Assembly: GCA_963920665.1 (NCBI GenBank)
Contig: OY987267.1
Span: 12,834,001-12,898,000, forward strand
DNA from: Straminergon stramineum
Taxonomy: Eukaryota > Streptophyta > Bryopsida > Hypnales > Calliergonaceae
DNA length: 64,000 nucleotides
Reading direction: 5' to 3'
The position numbers were made by a program, and so were the translations under genes. The notes below the pieces were generated by a model that was not told where the DNA came from, made no database searches, and saw only the letters and a program-made list of their open reading frames with translations. Every line of letters begins with the position of its first letter. Position 1 is the stretch's first letter. Shown piece by piece: positions 1-14,400 of this stretch.

Positions 1-1000
1 AGGTTTGTTGTTTTGAACGTTAGCTACGTCAATAAGGATGTCCAAAAAAATTTGCTATAATGGACATGCCCTAAAACATGTAAAATCATAAAAAATGTGA
101 TCCGATTTAAAGGTGATTTTGGACGACGTCTTACAAAACATGATATTGCAAGGCTATGAAATGTCGCCACATGGCCGCAACCTCACCACCAACATGGCGG
201 ACAATGCCATGTCATACTTTTTTGTTCGAGTAATTGATGATGTGGTAATGCATTTTGTCCTGGGTCTTGTTTGTTAGGACATCTACTTTGATGCAGACAT
301 GTTTTTTTAGACATCCACAATGACATGATGTTTATTTTTTTGAACATCATGCCAAATATGTTGTGTATTACAACAAGTTTATGGAAACATGAGAATGTCA
401 CAAAGAACGTCTTCAAAGATGTAGTAGGAAGATGTATCTCAATTTTTGAGACATCAACTTAGATGTCAAGATGTTTTTTGTGTTGTTCTTTTAGACTTAC
501 ACCATATGCCATACATTGAACATTTGAACACCATACATAATATGTCATACATTGTACATCATACTTCATATATAATATATTAAGTAAATATATCAATGGC
601 TAAAAGGTCAATTATTGTGAATATGTTGACATGAGGTAAGACATATATACAAGTGGGGAGGTAGGAGGATGACAAAACATATGGGATATGTTAAACGTTG
701 GAATTTTCTTACAAGTTGAATTTCGTACATGAACATCCTAATGAATACTACATTGTCGTAATTGACATATCAAAAAACATTTGGATGTCTAAGTTGATGT
801 TGCAAAAAACATCTCGACATTTATGTTGACAATTGAGTTGATGTTGCAAAAAACATGTGGACATTTCTATAGACATCTAAGTTCATGTCACAAATGACAT
901 GAAAAAAATAGTATTAGAATTCTTAGACTATCATGCCCTTTAGTGATACTTACCACCTTAAATTCACCTTCTAGTGTTTTTCAAGCACTTAACCTTTTAG
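1..1000. repeat. Degenerate ACAT/GACATC-rich repetitive block
   Basis: AT-rich DNA in which short words such as GACATCTAAGTTGATG and TTGCAAAAAACAT recur, clearest at about 770-900. Similar wording returns at about 4150-4310, so both may belong to one dispersed repeat. No open reading frame of convincing length or composition is present. The superfamily cannot be assigned from sequence alone. Confidence 0.35.
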
Positions 1001-1860
1001 TGACACCAAGGGTCACGCTCTCCTAACATTGCACATGCCACGCACCCACAATGTTAGGTTCCAACTTAAGTCACAGGGTTCCTCATTCCTCCGTGACTCC
1101 CGACACTTTCCTTCTAATCCTTAACTCCCACAAGACACCGGGCATGTCATTTGATGACATGGGCGAAACATCCATTGATGTCCAAGCTCTCGGTGGACGC
1201 ACTACTCCCCACCGGTGCTAATCGCCCTTGAATGGGACCCAACTCCCCAATAGGTCCAATCCAACTCATTTTGAGACTCACTAATCGGGACTCACCAAAT
1301 GGGACACACACCATGGCCTAGTGTGACGTGGGATACCACCCAACTGGCATCAAAGAGTGCATAAGCACTCTATGGTCACACACATGGTGATGAGGCTCCA
1401 ACACTAACCTCACCACCTGGGGCCACTTTGGCTCACTTTAGCATCATTCGGGAGGAAAGAGGGAGACCACCCCTCCTCATAGTACTCTTTGCGGGATTCG
1501 ATAGCCCTCTCTATACTAGAGGTCACTGGGAACCTCCAAGATGTTCCCCATCTTGAAAAACCATCCAATTCCAAGTGGTTTCCCCAAAACTAGACCCTCT
1601 CAAACTTCTGATCTTTCCATTGGGATAACTTTTGACTCCTAACTTGGATTCTCGTGTTCTTTGAACCCATGAATGCATCTTCTCACAAGCTTTCCAAGCA
1701 TGTGTGACATGCCCCTTAATTCATTTGGATCAGATCGCTCGGAACTCCTACTCCCCTTCACCTCATCTCATGTAAAGCTTGGAGAGTCACCTCCAACGTC
1801 CCCTTTGCTCACCAAGGTGGCACATGCACGCCTCTTGATGAGGGTTGTGACATAGACGGT
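1001..1860. repeat. C-rich non-coding block, possibly LTR-retroelement debris
   Basis: This stretch is clearly richer in C, and in GC overall, than the DNA on either side, with edges near 1000 and 1860. It contains no reading frame longer than about 60 codons and no splice-compatible coding pattern. The composition resembles the untranslated or LTR part of a plant retrotransposon. I see no primer-binding site, polypurine tract, protease, reverse transcriptase or integrase motif, so this is inference from texture only. Confidence 0.25.
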
Positions 1861-4800
1861 GTTGAAATGTGATGATATGGCATGATACATCATCTTCAAT
1901 GCATGCTACATCACTCAATTGTCATATCAACTTGTTACTTTTTTTCAGCAAAAACATACTCTGTGGTTGCTTGACCCCTAGTTTTTCTTCATTTGGTTAG
2001 CCTTTTACCTTAACCCCAAGTAACTTCAAGATATTTATATATAGTCAAAATTTGATTCTCATATATAGTAATTTACTAGATGTGGGAAGTTTCCATAATT
2101 TCAAATTAGATTTCTTATGTGAAAGCAATGGACAAACTTCGAACTAGGACTATCATAGCAATTTTCAAGAAAAATAAGTTGTACCATTCATTTCTTAACA
2201 AAAGAATGATAGTGTATGCAATTTTTTTTCATAAGATCAACATCTTTTGCTATAACAATTTTACCATACACAATATTATATTCCAATTCCATCTTATAGG
2301 TCTTTACAATTAATATTTAGCTTTTATGTACAAAGTATTTGTATTGAACAATGATAAGAAGAGTGAAAATTTTATTTCTTTCGACTTGTTTTTAAATATA
2401 TATAGTGATTGTTAATTCAATTTTCCTACATAAAGAATTAGAAATTTAAAATGAATAGTGGAGAAATTTTGAAGTTTGATGATAAAAAGTCCAAATTTAT
2501 AGTGAACCAAAGACTCAAAGAAATATTTTTTCACTTTCAAATGAATGAAAATATTGTGCAATGTACATGGACACAATTGCCCAATAAAATATTTTCCACA
2601 CATTTAAGTATTACTAAAATGCAAGGCCCAATGGTAAAATAAGTCCAAAAATAAAATATCAAAGTTTTCTACAATTAGCAATCAACATGGCAAGCAGTAG
2701 TGGCATTTCATGGAAAGAAGGCCTTGCACACCTTTAGGTGTCTAACAAAATGTTGTATTACCAAAAATTCATGTCTACAAATAAATTGTAGGAAAGCACA
2801 AGGAAATAAGTGAAGAATGCAAAAGAAACTAAAATCCATGTAATATAGTAATATAATTTGTACATGATAAACTTCTCACTTCTGTCCGAATGTGTATTTT
2901 GTGAAGGATGTACAACAATGCAATTACAGGAACAATATGGAGATTAAGTTCATCCACAAGATATATATTAGACATTGTAAATTTCATCAATGACTACATG
3001 CTTCTAGTTCTAAATACTATTAAGCTTCCTACATTTCACCAAATTCTACAATAATGGCATCATATCAAGAAAAAGAAGAGAGGAGGAAACACAAGCAAAA
3101 CTAAATTGAAAAAAATGTAGAGGGGGAACTCCAACATCTATGAAAGCGGAAGGCTAAATTCCACTGGAAATTAGATTCAATTGAATTTGTACAATTCTTA
3201 ATGCTTTTTCAAATGAATAGTTGTTGTAGTGGTTTGGAATTGCCCTATTGCAATGAATACCATGACAAGTAGCGGAAAAAAAAAGATAAGGTCATGAAAC
3301 AAGCTATACATGATGTTGTAATTTTTTTTGTTTAACAATGTAGATGTATGAAAATGTATCCATGCAAGTTATGAATGTGGGAAGGAGATGAAATATGTTA
3401 AAAAAATTTAATGCATGATGCGTACAAAAGTTTTTAAGAGGGGAACAAAAAGGAAAAAAGAACCTATGTTTCCAAATCTCACATGTATTGCTAATGCACT
3501 ATTTCAAATTTGGAAATAAGAAAGCATGTTGTATGCATTTGGGCAAGGGGTGTGCACTTATAGCATATGCATAATGTGGATTGATGCAATTTATTTAGCA
3601 CTTTCCTCATACTTTGTTGTGAATTTAGCAAAACACCTATTGTATCCCAATTTTGAGCTCACAAGTCGCACTTTAAGGTCCACAATACTACTCCCATCAT
3701 ATTTCACTAGTGTAATAGGAATGTTGAAATTACAATATAGAATTTGAATACATAGAAAAAAAAGTGTTTGATTTTTAATATAAATAGTTCAAAGCAACAT
3801 AATTTTTACAACATCAATATGTGGAAAACATCCCAATACATCACATGAATGTAAATTGCATGATGCAAAGTGAAGCACATAACAAAGTAATGTGCATATA
3901 AAATCCTGAATATATTAATTCTCATCATGCGTACATGTACAAATAATACTAATTTTATAAGCCATGCCAATAAATTCCTTGTTTCATTCTATACCCTAAC
4001 TAAAAAGTACTAAAAAGTTGCTTCATCATGCATCCATGTAAGTCTTTTTCGTGAAATTCCCAAGGATTTTCCCTTCCCATATGATTTTAAGAGTGGGTTA
4101 GTATTTAACTCACTACCTCGTAACTTTTGAAAACTTACCCACAATGAAATTGTTTGACTTTGTTGACATGGCATTGTTACATTTTTTGGATGTCTTAGAA
4201 AACATGACTACGTGTTTTTTTATGTCTCAAAGAACATACTTGCTTTCAATAGTATGGCCTTGTTTTCTATTGACATCCACATATTTTTGGGAACATCCAC
4301 TAGAATTCTAACACCCATAGCCTCTAAGTCTCTAATGTCCTCTTGGCTAGAAAAACATGCTATGTTTTTGTTTAATTAATGTCACAAAAAACGAGGGTTT
4401 CTTCTAATGCTTTCAATTTTAGGACCAAAAAAAAGCTTTTTATTTTTTATTTAGTATTTATGATGGTTGACATTAGTCATCCATGCTGTGGGAATACTAT
4501 GGGGAGTAGGTGTGAAATGGTCCCTTATTTCCCCAAATCTCATCTAATGCTAAAATGTCAGTTGCAATAAAATTCCTTGACAAAGGCTCACATGTGTGTG
4601 GTGGATAGGGGAGTGATTACAAAGCAAACAAGTGGGAGTAGTTTGTTGTGTTTGTGCATGAAGTATGAGAAGGCCTTGCACAATGTTTTATGTAATAGAT
4701 CCTCTCAAATGTACTTGGCACACAATCATATAGTCAAGATCTTGATGCCTTAGTGCAAACATAGTGAATGCAATCCTCAAAAGTTAGTATGCCCAGTACA

Positions 4801-7800
4801 TAATCTATTGTGCTTGTGTAATGTATTCTTGGAATTCTTCATCAACATTCCACAACAAACGTGTTTGGCTTCATAGGGTGACCTCACAAGCTTCGTCCAT
4901 AGCAAGTAGACAATGAGGGAGCCGCTAGATGTGAGAAAACAACAAATTGGAGGCATCTGGTGAACAAATTTGATTTCACTTGCAACTGGTCCTTGCTAAG
5001 TATTGACATACAATCTTGTGTCAAGCTCCCAAGCTCACACTACCTACTCATTAGACTCTAAGACTTTGTTCTCACAACTAGGTGAGTCACCATGATTAGT
5101 CTATTGGGATAATCTTTGTTTTGGATTGATGTTAATTTGTTGATCTCATGGAGTCTAGCCATTGATGTCCATACTTCAATATATGTTTCCATCTAGTTAT
5201 GAGAATCTATCTGTATCCTAATTTGAGTTTATTAGCTAAAAAATAATTAAGTGTTCTATTCAATTGTCATGTGATTGTAGTCCTTTTTGTTAACACCAAA
5301 TCTTATGTCATTATCTTAAGCCATTGTTTCACAACATTAATACATTGTTGTAGTCACAAAGTAGTAGTAGAATGAAGTACAAGATTATAAGTTATTAGAG
5401 AATCCAAATGTAGAATGATCATAAGCTATAATCCATCCAATATCCATTGCAATTGTTGATGTGGACAAGTCTACACTATGTAGAATCCATTGTGTTGATT
5501 CGTAGTCGTAAAAAATGAATTTAGAACGATTAAAAAAAGATTACAACAATAAAATGATCACAATCATTTCCTAGTCATTTTTTAGTTGTTTCCGAGTCAA
5601 TTCTTAGTCATTTTCAAACTCATTTCCCGATTGTCTTATATTAATTGTCCTATATCAATCATCAAGAGTATCATTAGATTGGACTAATAAGACTTATAAG
5701 TTGTTGTATTCTTATATAATAGATTTTGTTAATACTTAATAGAATTCTAAGATTTCTAAAGTGTGTAGATTTTTACAATTTAGAAATCTCTATAGTCTAT
5801 AAAAATCTAAAAATATTTAAAATCTATAAAATTTGAAAACCTATAAAATTATAAAATTTCCTAAACCAATGAAATCTATTAAATACCAATTTTTGAATTT
5901 TTGAAATCTAAAAATGAGGATAGATCTAAAATTTTGAAAATTTGAAATTATTGACAAAATATCTTGAAATATATAGTTTTTCTATTTTGCGCATAACTTT
6001 TAGAGAATTTTTTTAGGATTTGATTTTTAAAAATACATCCATGATTTTCAATATTCTACTAATATTGAATTTTTTTCTGTTAAAAAAATAATCGAAATTT
6101 TTTTCTCCATTACAAAAATGAAATTACAACAAATAGTACAAGTGTTATCTTCTTCCAATCACCCACTTCCATTCTTTTGGGAATTGGCGTATTATTAAAT
6201 AAAATAAATACCTGTATGATAGTAAAAAATAATATAAGTAGAATAGTGACATATTCATCCAGAAATTTGATTCAATTTTGTAGACAATGTAGAATTGACT
6301 TCAAAATTTCTTCAATCTAAACTTCACAAGTTATAAGTTTGAATCCTATAGTATATATCTCACCTCTTTTTCTATCCTATATATCTTCCTCTCTCATGGT
6401 CCAATGTCTCTCATCTCCCTCCCTATCCAAATTCCAAGGCTATAGCTTTGCATAATTGAGGCTTAGGATTTATATCAAAAGTGGATGTGTCTACATTCTT
6501 AAATCATGAAACAAGGAAGGAATAATGAATTACCTCTTATACTTAGAAAAAAATGGAGTTGGATATACATTTTGGAGCTACAAGTGTACAAACTCTAACT
6601 GTATGAAATAATTGTTGTTTTATTGGATTGCATGGCCATGACTTGCAATCTATTACTAGAAGAAAACAGTATTGTAGTGAACAAAAACTAGGTGATATTA
6701 TTTTTAAACTGCGTTCATTGCAATAATTAGTTTTCAAAAAATTGCGTCACATTGAACACAAATTTTCAAAAAATGTCATCTAACTTTTGTTCACTACAAC
6801 ACAATTTTCTTCTTGTATATATTGAAATTTTGTCAAACTTTGGACTTTGGAGCTTTGCTCAATAAGTTTGCTCACATTGCATGCAATTGACTTTTATCAA
6901 TATTATTTTACTAGTGTATTGGATTTTGATAGGTGACAAGCCATTTACTTGGAGTTTTGAATTAAGAGCACAATCTAGCAAAACTAAATAAAATAAAATC
7001 CAACCAAATAAATGAACAAATAGTCCTAATAATGTCCATTGAGTTGATTGTCTATGGTAAATAAAAACAAAAACAAGTGATCTAGAAAGAGTGAGTTACC
7101 AAATAATTTGTTGGCAAAACTTGCCTTGTTGCCCAAGAATCAAATCATGGCCCCACAATTTGACACCACATGCAAATAGAGGAGAATAGCTTGCAAGTGT
7201 AATTGAGTTATGAGGTCTAAAAGGAATGTGGCAAAGTATATCAATGCCTCTCTTCAAACAACCATAATGATGTGACCTTGGGCAAGCCCTAAGCTTAGTC
7301 CTAAAGCCGTCCTCCCACTACTATTTTTATACTAATGCATCTCTTTTCTTCTCCTATTTGTTTCACCCATTTCCTATGTGAATTAATCCTCTCACCATTG
7401 CATATATCTCACATCTCTCAGTATTTTCGGTAGTTCACCACTTTCCCTCACCATCATGTGTCTCACATCTCTCACTATCTTATGTAGTTCACTTTCTTCC
7501 CTCCTTGTCCTATGTATTTCACCTACTATTGTATCCTATGTATATCACTTTCTTCACTATCATATTTGTCTCGCATCCTTTTTTCACAATCTATATACTT
7601 TCTCCTATAACATTGTAAAATATGAGAGGAGAAAAATTTGAAAAGAACTTTTTAAAACACAATTGATATTATTGCCAAATTAAAGATTTTTGTATGCTAT
7701 GGCCTTGAAGTAGCACATAAACTTCTTTGGCTCTCAACTCTCAAGTAGCCAAAAAATGCCAAGTGGCAGTTTCTCTTGTGTCCTTTAAAAATTACAAAAG

Positions 7801-10800
7801 TGGATTTGTGAAGCCAAAACATTCAATTATGCATCCAAACTTACTTGTGAGCACAAATTGTATTTTCATAATTTCATTTAAAATTTGTTTCTAAAAGACT
7901 AATTTGCATGCAAGAACAAATCAAAACCAAAATTGTAAGAGCTAACCAAAATCTCAAAGACCACAATATAGTTAGAAACCCTGAAGGATAAAAGTCCCCT
8001 CATATAACAAATAAAAGTTTAGGCAAGTTTCTATGATATCACTTTCGGTGTGAGTTTTTTCGAATTGTTTTTCCTAAACTATCTTTGATATTATATTAGA
8101 GAATTATACACTAAAGATTTTAAAAATCTAGAAAGTTTAGGAATTAGACTTCTAATAAACTGAAATTTTGCATTGTAGATTTACAAAGTTTAGAAGTCTA
8201 ATTCTTAACTTTATTTTACTTAAAAGGATTAAAGACTTCTTAACCTACTAATTAAGATATTAAGGTTGGAAACCTCGATTCTTTATATTTTAAACACTAT
8301 TATCTTACGATCTACACTATTAAAGTGTCTAAAACTTCATCAATTTATTTTTTAACTATTATAGTGGATGATCAAATGGTTGAATATACAAATGGATCAT
8401 TCTTGCTCATTTTTATTCCTTGCACTATAAGAGATAGTTTTGGATATGGTATAGGGATGGAACTTTAGACATTCATGTTATAGTCATTTTTAGCACTTTC
8501 CTTATTCAAATTTTTAGTAGTTTATCCACTGAGACTAGTTAACCTAGGTTATTGTTTCACCTATTTCATTTAAAATGTTAATTATTATTTCTTATTTTAC
8601 ATTTATTTTATAATGTATGATTGGATCATTAATACATATTTTTTGTTTAATAATATTCAATAGATATTGCCATTATCTCCCTAAGGGTTACCACTATAAA
8701 GGGAAATATAGAAATGAAACTTTTTCATGAAAATAAATCATGGTCTTAGAAGAATTCAAACAAAAGGGCTTCATTTTTGTAGTTTTTTGTTTTTTTCTCT
8801 TCCTATTTGAGCAAACTTGGAGCCTTTGCTAAAAGCTTTGTAAAGTTGTTGTTGGAAGAAAAGACACCAAGGGAGTAATTTATAAAATAGTTTGTATTTC
8901 TATTTTTTTTAAATAAATGTTGCTTGACTCTTAGTATTGTGAATCTAAATTTTAGTGGATTCCATAGAAAGATATATTACACTACAATCATTAATTTTAC
9001 AAGAATTGAATATCTTATTGCCCTAATGTTAATTATAAACTTTCATTATTAGATTTTCTTCAAATCGTCATTGTGTGAATAGACATTTTTGGATTGACCA
9101 TATCAAACTTATTAAGACATCTTTGGTTTGGGTTTTATTTTACGACCTAAAATTTCTTCAAAAACATTACAAAAGAAATTTAAAAGAATACTTGGCAACA
9201 TATCTACTCTTAATGATACAATTTCTCAATTGTTACAAAATCTTTGATTAGTATTAAAGAACAATACCAAATTACTATGACATGAGAGGCTCAACCTTGA
9301 AAGGATGTGTGGGTAATTATGCAAAAGTGGCAACGAAGTCTCCTATTATTGTGACAGTGTAGATTGCCATAATCATGAATTTTGGTACCTCAATGAATGG
9401 AGAGTGTGCATGGAGAAGTTGGCAAGAGGTGGAACATTGAATTTGAATACTTTGTTGATTAAAAAGCCATTTGAGATTATGAACTCAATGTGCCCCCTAA
9501 ACATGGACATTGCAGGCAAGTACTAAATTAAAGGCTTAAAGCCAAAGCTTTTGATTGCATCCTCAAAAAACCTGCGGCCATCACATCTATAAATTCATAA
9601 ATGTGGATAAGAAATTGAAAAAAGAAGCATTGCATTCACAGTGTGCTAGTTCAAATGTTGACCCTTGAACTTACTAAATGTACCATTGCTTTGAGAATTA
9701 TCATCTTATGTTGTTGATGTTGTAAGCTATCAAGAAGGTAAAAATTGTAGACAATTGAGCCTGAATTGTAAACCTAAAATTTGATCTAACCTTGCAAATG
9801 GTGCCTACATGTAAAAGTCTATTAATTTTGTCAAACAATGTCTGAATTCTCAAAAACACTTCCAAGCAATGGAAGTCAAATGTCAAAAATCTTCACTAGC
9901 ATTGTAGATGTGCTTCACCATGACAACCTTGATCAATCCTTAGGCCTTGCTAAAACTGCCTTGAATTCCCATATATGATTCAATAACCAACATGAAAGCT
10001 TCAAACTAAGGAACACCTCCAACTTCAATTATTGCATGTAGGTATTGTTCATTGTGAGGACATAGTCATCCCAAATACTCCAAACAACAAACAAGCAATT
10101 TTTGGCCACTATGAGATACCAAAGAATTCTATATTGAGACAACTCAACTGGCTTCATTATTGACTCTATATAGTAAGATCTGACTAAAGGGTTGAACTTG
10201 TACCTTACCCTTTGTTATCCAAACTTTATATAGCCAATGTTTTGATGCTGCTATTGTTGAATACAATAATGATCACATACAAAATTTCTTGCATGGGCAT
10301 AATGCCTCTATTTGTTGTCAAAGAGAATCATTTTCTCACTTTTTTTAGAATATAGTGCTCTCCAAAATAAACATCGCCATCAATGCCACATATTTCTTTT
10401 GAAGATTCATGTATCATACCCATTGAGTCAGAAAAAAATGAAAATGGATGAAAAATAGGCTTTGTTCACCAATAGTGTGCAAAATCATTTGTCAAACACT
10501 TGTTGTCCATAGCATCATTCTAGGATTAAATTTGTCCCTCTAAGAATGACTAACTTGTCATATTATCTGTAACATCATTCCAAAGTTAATCTGTCTTCCT
10601 TAGGAATGACCGTCTTCTCAAGTAAGATCCTACTCAAATTCCTTCACACACAACTTTTTATCAAACAAGAAACCCCCCTCCAAGAAATGTCCCATTCATT
10701 TTGTGGGAGGATAATTTCCTGCAATCCCCTCCAGTGTGTGAAATCCCTTAATCAATGATTCCAGATATTTCATTTACCAATCACATTTTTCATCCATTTC

Positions 10801-10950
10801 TAGTCGAGCGTTTATGTTGGAACAATCTCCTCATTGTCAAGAATTCTGAAAATAAAAATAGGCATTCCTTGTCGAGCTTCACCCTCCTTATCAACCTATT
10901 TATTTTCAGAATTCCCTCCACCTCGATAATTGGCTGAACTTAACTTATAC
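1861..10950. other. AT-rich intergenic DNA, no gene seen
   Basis: About 9 kb of very AT-rich sequence. Open frames are short (at most about 65 codons), have AT-driven amino-acid composition and show no recognisable motif. From about 9.9 to 10.9 kb the + strand carries more C than G. A minus-strand stretch at about 9.95-10.06 kb reads as roughly 35 codons of protein-like sequence with one stop, which is too little to call a pseudogene. Confidence 0.5.
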
Positions 10951-11422
10951 AAAACCACCCCAATAGATTCTTCATTCAAGATATTCATCGGACCATTAAG
11001 TTACTAGTTACTACTATCACGGTGTCAGTGCAAAGCCTTCTCCCCTTCAGGCCAAGGCTGCTCAACAAAAAAACTTCATTGATGACGATATGTATCCAAT
11101 ACAGTTTCGTGGCGGCATCCTAGTACGACAGAGGCGTTCTCAATAGGACGGAGGGAACTCAAAGGGAACTCGGTGCCCAATAGGGGAACTTCGTCTCTCT
11201 CTCTCTGTCTCTTGCGTCGGAGGGGGTCGCCCTCTTTACTGGCCATGGATCCGGCTTTTCATTTGATCGGGGAAGAGAAAGGCGGAGTTCAGGTCTGTCG
11301 TCGTCGTCGCTCGTCGGTCGGGGGGTGGGGGGAGCTTCGCTTCGCAGCAGCGCCCATGGAGGCTATGGCCCAGGCTGTTATGTAGCCAGCAGCGCCACCA
11401 CACAGACCGGCTGCCTGCATCC
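10951..11422 (+). promoter_or_regulatory. Promoter and 5' leader of the LARP6-type gene
   Basis: Composition switches from AT-rich to GC-rich at about 11.0-11.15 kb, just upstream of the coding exon at 11423. A CT-rich tract lies at about 11192-11215, a common feature of plant core promoters and 5' leaders. I see no clear TATA box. The transcription start is probably within about 11.0-11.2 kb, but it cannot be fixed from sequence. Confidence 0.45.
11245..11385 (+). other. Upstream ORF in the LARP6 5' leader
   Basis: An ATG at 11245 opens a 46-codon frame that stops with TAG at 11383-11385, 37 nt before the main ATG. It begins MDPAFHLIGEEKGG and ends MEAMAQAVM. If the mRNA starts upstream of 11245, ribosomes would meet this frame first, and it could reduce translation of the main product. 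Whether the peptide itself matters cannot be judged. Confidence 0.4.
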
Positions 11423-14400
11423 ATGGCGCCGTCTGCCGCTGCCCCGGCGCAGCAGCAGCACCCTCAGCCTCGTAGCAGCTCCACCTTCGGGGCGGCCGAC
11501 CTCGACGTGGTGGCCGTTACGTCCCCTTCGTCCGGGGGGACGGGACAGCAGCAGCAGCAGCAGCAGCATCACCACCATCACCACCACCGCAGGGCTGGCG
11601 CCCCTCTCTCCGCCCCTTCCATCGTGTCCAACAACTCCTCTGGAACCCCACCGATGGATGTTGTCAACCACCGTCGCACCTCCTCCACCTCGTCGTCCTC
11701 TCTGCTGGTTCCCCCTCCCGCTCAGGTAACGTCGGAACGCATTTCTTCGCTTCTCGATCCCTCGTCGAATCATGTCGAATCATGTCAAATCGTTCAAATA
11801 GGTTTCGTCGTGGCGATCGGTGGCGGTTCCGTCTCGACGATCGAGTGTGCGGGGTCCGGATTTAGGGTTGCAATTGCGATTGCTGATGAGCGAGCAGGGA
11901 CTAGACTGGTGGGTGTCGTGTTGTGACCGTGACCTGATTTACCGTTGCGCCGTCGGTTCGGCGACTGCCGATGTTGTGTGTTGCAATCGTTTAGTTACTT
12001 GTCTGTTTTGTTTATTCCCCTGTTTGGCGTGCCGGAGTGATTAATCTCGTAGTTCGAGGTACAGCATCTTTTGATTGTACAATTCTCGGGACTGGTGCCC
12101 TATTTATTTGTCGTGGCGCTCTCTGGTTGGATCGACCTACTTCGCCAGTGCGGAGTGTGGGACTGCAGGCAATTCTCTATGACTAGATGGTTGTGTGTGC
12201 GATCTTATCGTCTGAGCGTTCGACCGTACTAGGAGGTTCTGATTCTCAGTTTTGAGCACGGAAGGGTCTGTTACCGACGATTTCCTGTGCACCGCTTTTC
12301 GCGATTTTCATTCTCGTGATGCCTGGCTAGCCGATCTGCGAAAGCACGATCCGTAGGATGTTTCTTCGGTGTTCGTCTCCGGCGCTTGCCGACAGTTACA
12401 ATTCGTACAGTAGTTTTAGATTCGGTTTGCGTAGATTAGGGTGGTCAATAGGAGATGACGCCTTCGAGGCGATTGAGGATCTAATTTGGTCGCCCGCACA
12501 TGGATAGCTACCCATACTCAGTGAATTGAGAGGCAAAGTGCTCTAGCCGCGAACGTGGGATTCGATTTTCATTTCGCGGTCTGGGAATTGTGACGCAATA
12601 CTTCTAAACCCCAACTTAGTTTCCCCGGAAGAACTTGGAGGAAGCTACATGCTTGTTTGATCTCCCGGGTGCCGCCCTACTGGGCCAGAATTATTTGGAG
12701 ATAGTATCTTCTGACAGATTGGTTATTTATTGTGCGCATCTGGCAGAGTGGAGATGATCGGAAGGTGCAGCTTCTGAGTCGTTCGCTGTCGGGGTCGAGG
12801 TTGAATGCAGGAGCACCGGCATTCGTTCCGAAGGGCCTGCAAATTGCGTGTTCTACCTCTCTGCCAGGCCGGGCCCACGGATTAGGGTTCAGTCCTCCTG
12901 CTTTGGTTCAAATTCCATCATCTGTGATTCCCGTGATAATACCTCCACCGGCGACGAGAGAGACAGTTGGGACGGGAGTTTTCGTTCCCGCAGTGGTGGA
13001 GGAACCGATTTCGGATTCGCCTCCTAGCATCGACACGGGATCGGGGAAGGATGGTACAGATGGAGCTGAAGCATTGGTGGCGTCTGAACACGGCAGAGAG
13101 AGCGAGGCGGGTCAGGCAGGTGCAGGCAACGTGGCGCAGCCCGCGAAACCCGTGGTGACGGAGGAGCTGAAGGCGAAAGTCGTTAAGCAGGTATGGTGTC
13201 TGTGTCTGTATTTGTATTGTTCTGGAGTTTCGGAAAGCTAGGGTTGACCGTGGACTTGAATTGTCTTTTTCGCAATTCGGATTTCGTCTTACCTCGTGAT
13301 TGGCAAGTTGTGGCCGTGGTGTATATTAGAGTCATTGACTCGAGCAATGGCATGCGTTTTAGGGTAGCGTAGTGGAGCAATGTAGAGCAATGTAGAGCAA
13401 CTCGTTTTATGAGCTGGGGTGACGATTTGAACGGCATGAAAATGTTTATGTCAGCTGGTCTGGCTGCGTATATTGGTTAGACCAGTTGAAGCCAGTAGAA
13501 TTGATTGAAAGCAGTGAATGAGGTTGATTCCCAGTCCAACCTGAGGAAGCTTTGGTGAAGGTGTCAGAGTGCTATCAGGGGATAGGAAATCCAGACTATC
13601 CTCATCAGTGTACACGTTCCAGAAGTGTCGGCATGGTCGTGGATGCACATGCAATTTTGTGACCAACCTCCCTGCTGTGGTTGGGTTGGGTTGTAGGGTG
13701 CGTAGTTTGTAGATGGATTTTTTTTCGTGCAGAAGGTTTAGTTTCTTGGGCTCCGCGGATTTGGACTAAGATGGTGGTGTGATGGTAAGAGTCATTAACG
13801 GTGGTTTGGTGGTTTTTAGGTGGAGTTTTATTTCAGCGATACCAACCTTCCAACCGACAACTACTTGATGAAGTTTGTGAAGAAGGACCCCGAGGGATTT
13901 GGTGTGTGTCGAAAGATCTTTTCGTCTGATTATCTTATGAGTACCAATGATTGTTTTTTGATGTGGTCTTGCCCTTGACTGTTTAATAAACCCTACGAAT
14001 GTCGTGTCCTGTCTTATATGTGCTGGACTACTTGTGACTTGGGCTTTTCTCGCGAACGGAATGTAAATGTGGTACTGAAGGACCTCTCTTGGTGGCAGTC
14101 CCGATTCCCGTTGTAGCGTCGTTCAGAAAGATCAAGAACCTCGTGAAGAACCATGGAGTTGTGGCAGCTGCTCTTCGGAATTCTACGCTGTTGGTGAGTT
14201 CTTTTCATCCTGTTAATGTTGTGTGGATGTTCGGAATAGTTTGTCAAACATCTCAGCGAGCAGAAGGCATTTTAGAGGAACGTATGCCTGGTTGATTCAT
14301 AGCTAGGATGCAATCGAGGTGCCATTGGTGTTGTGTTTGGGTGTGGAGTTTGCGCATTTTATTTTCGATCCTTCTGACAGACTTTTCCTTGGTATATTTG

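Noticed and set aside
1001..1860. A confident LTR retrotransposon call
   Set aside because: There are no paired LTRs, primer-binding site or pol motifs in the window. Only the base composition suggests it, so it is listed at low confidence.
9950..10100. Protein-like minus-strand reading (VGGVP, then FEAFMLVIESYMG)
   Set aside because: It covers only about 35 codons with one stop. It has no family match I can name and no neighbouring exon. It may be a remnant but cannot be supported.
11325..11773. Open frames of 131-134 codons overlapping LARP6 exon 1 on both strands
   Set aside because: They are shadow frames of the GC-rich exon, with low-complexity Ser/Pro/Arg composition. The frame starting at 11423 continues into clear LARP6 domains.
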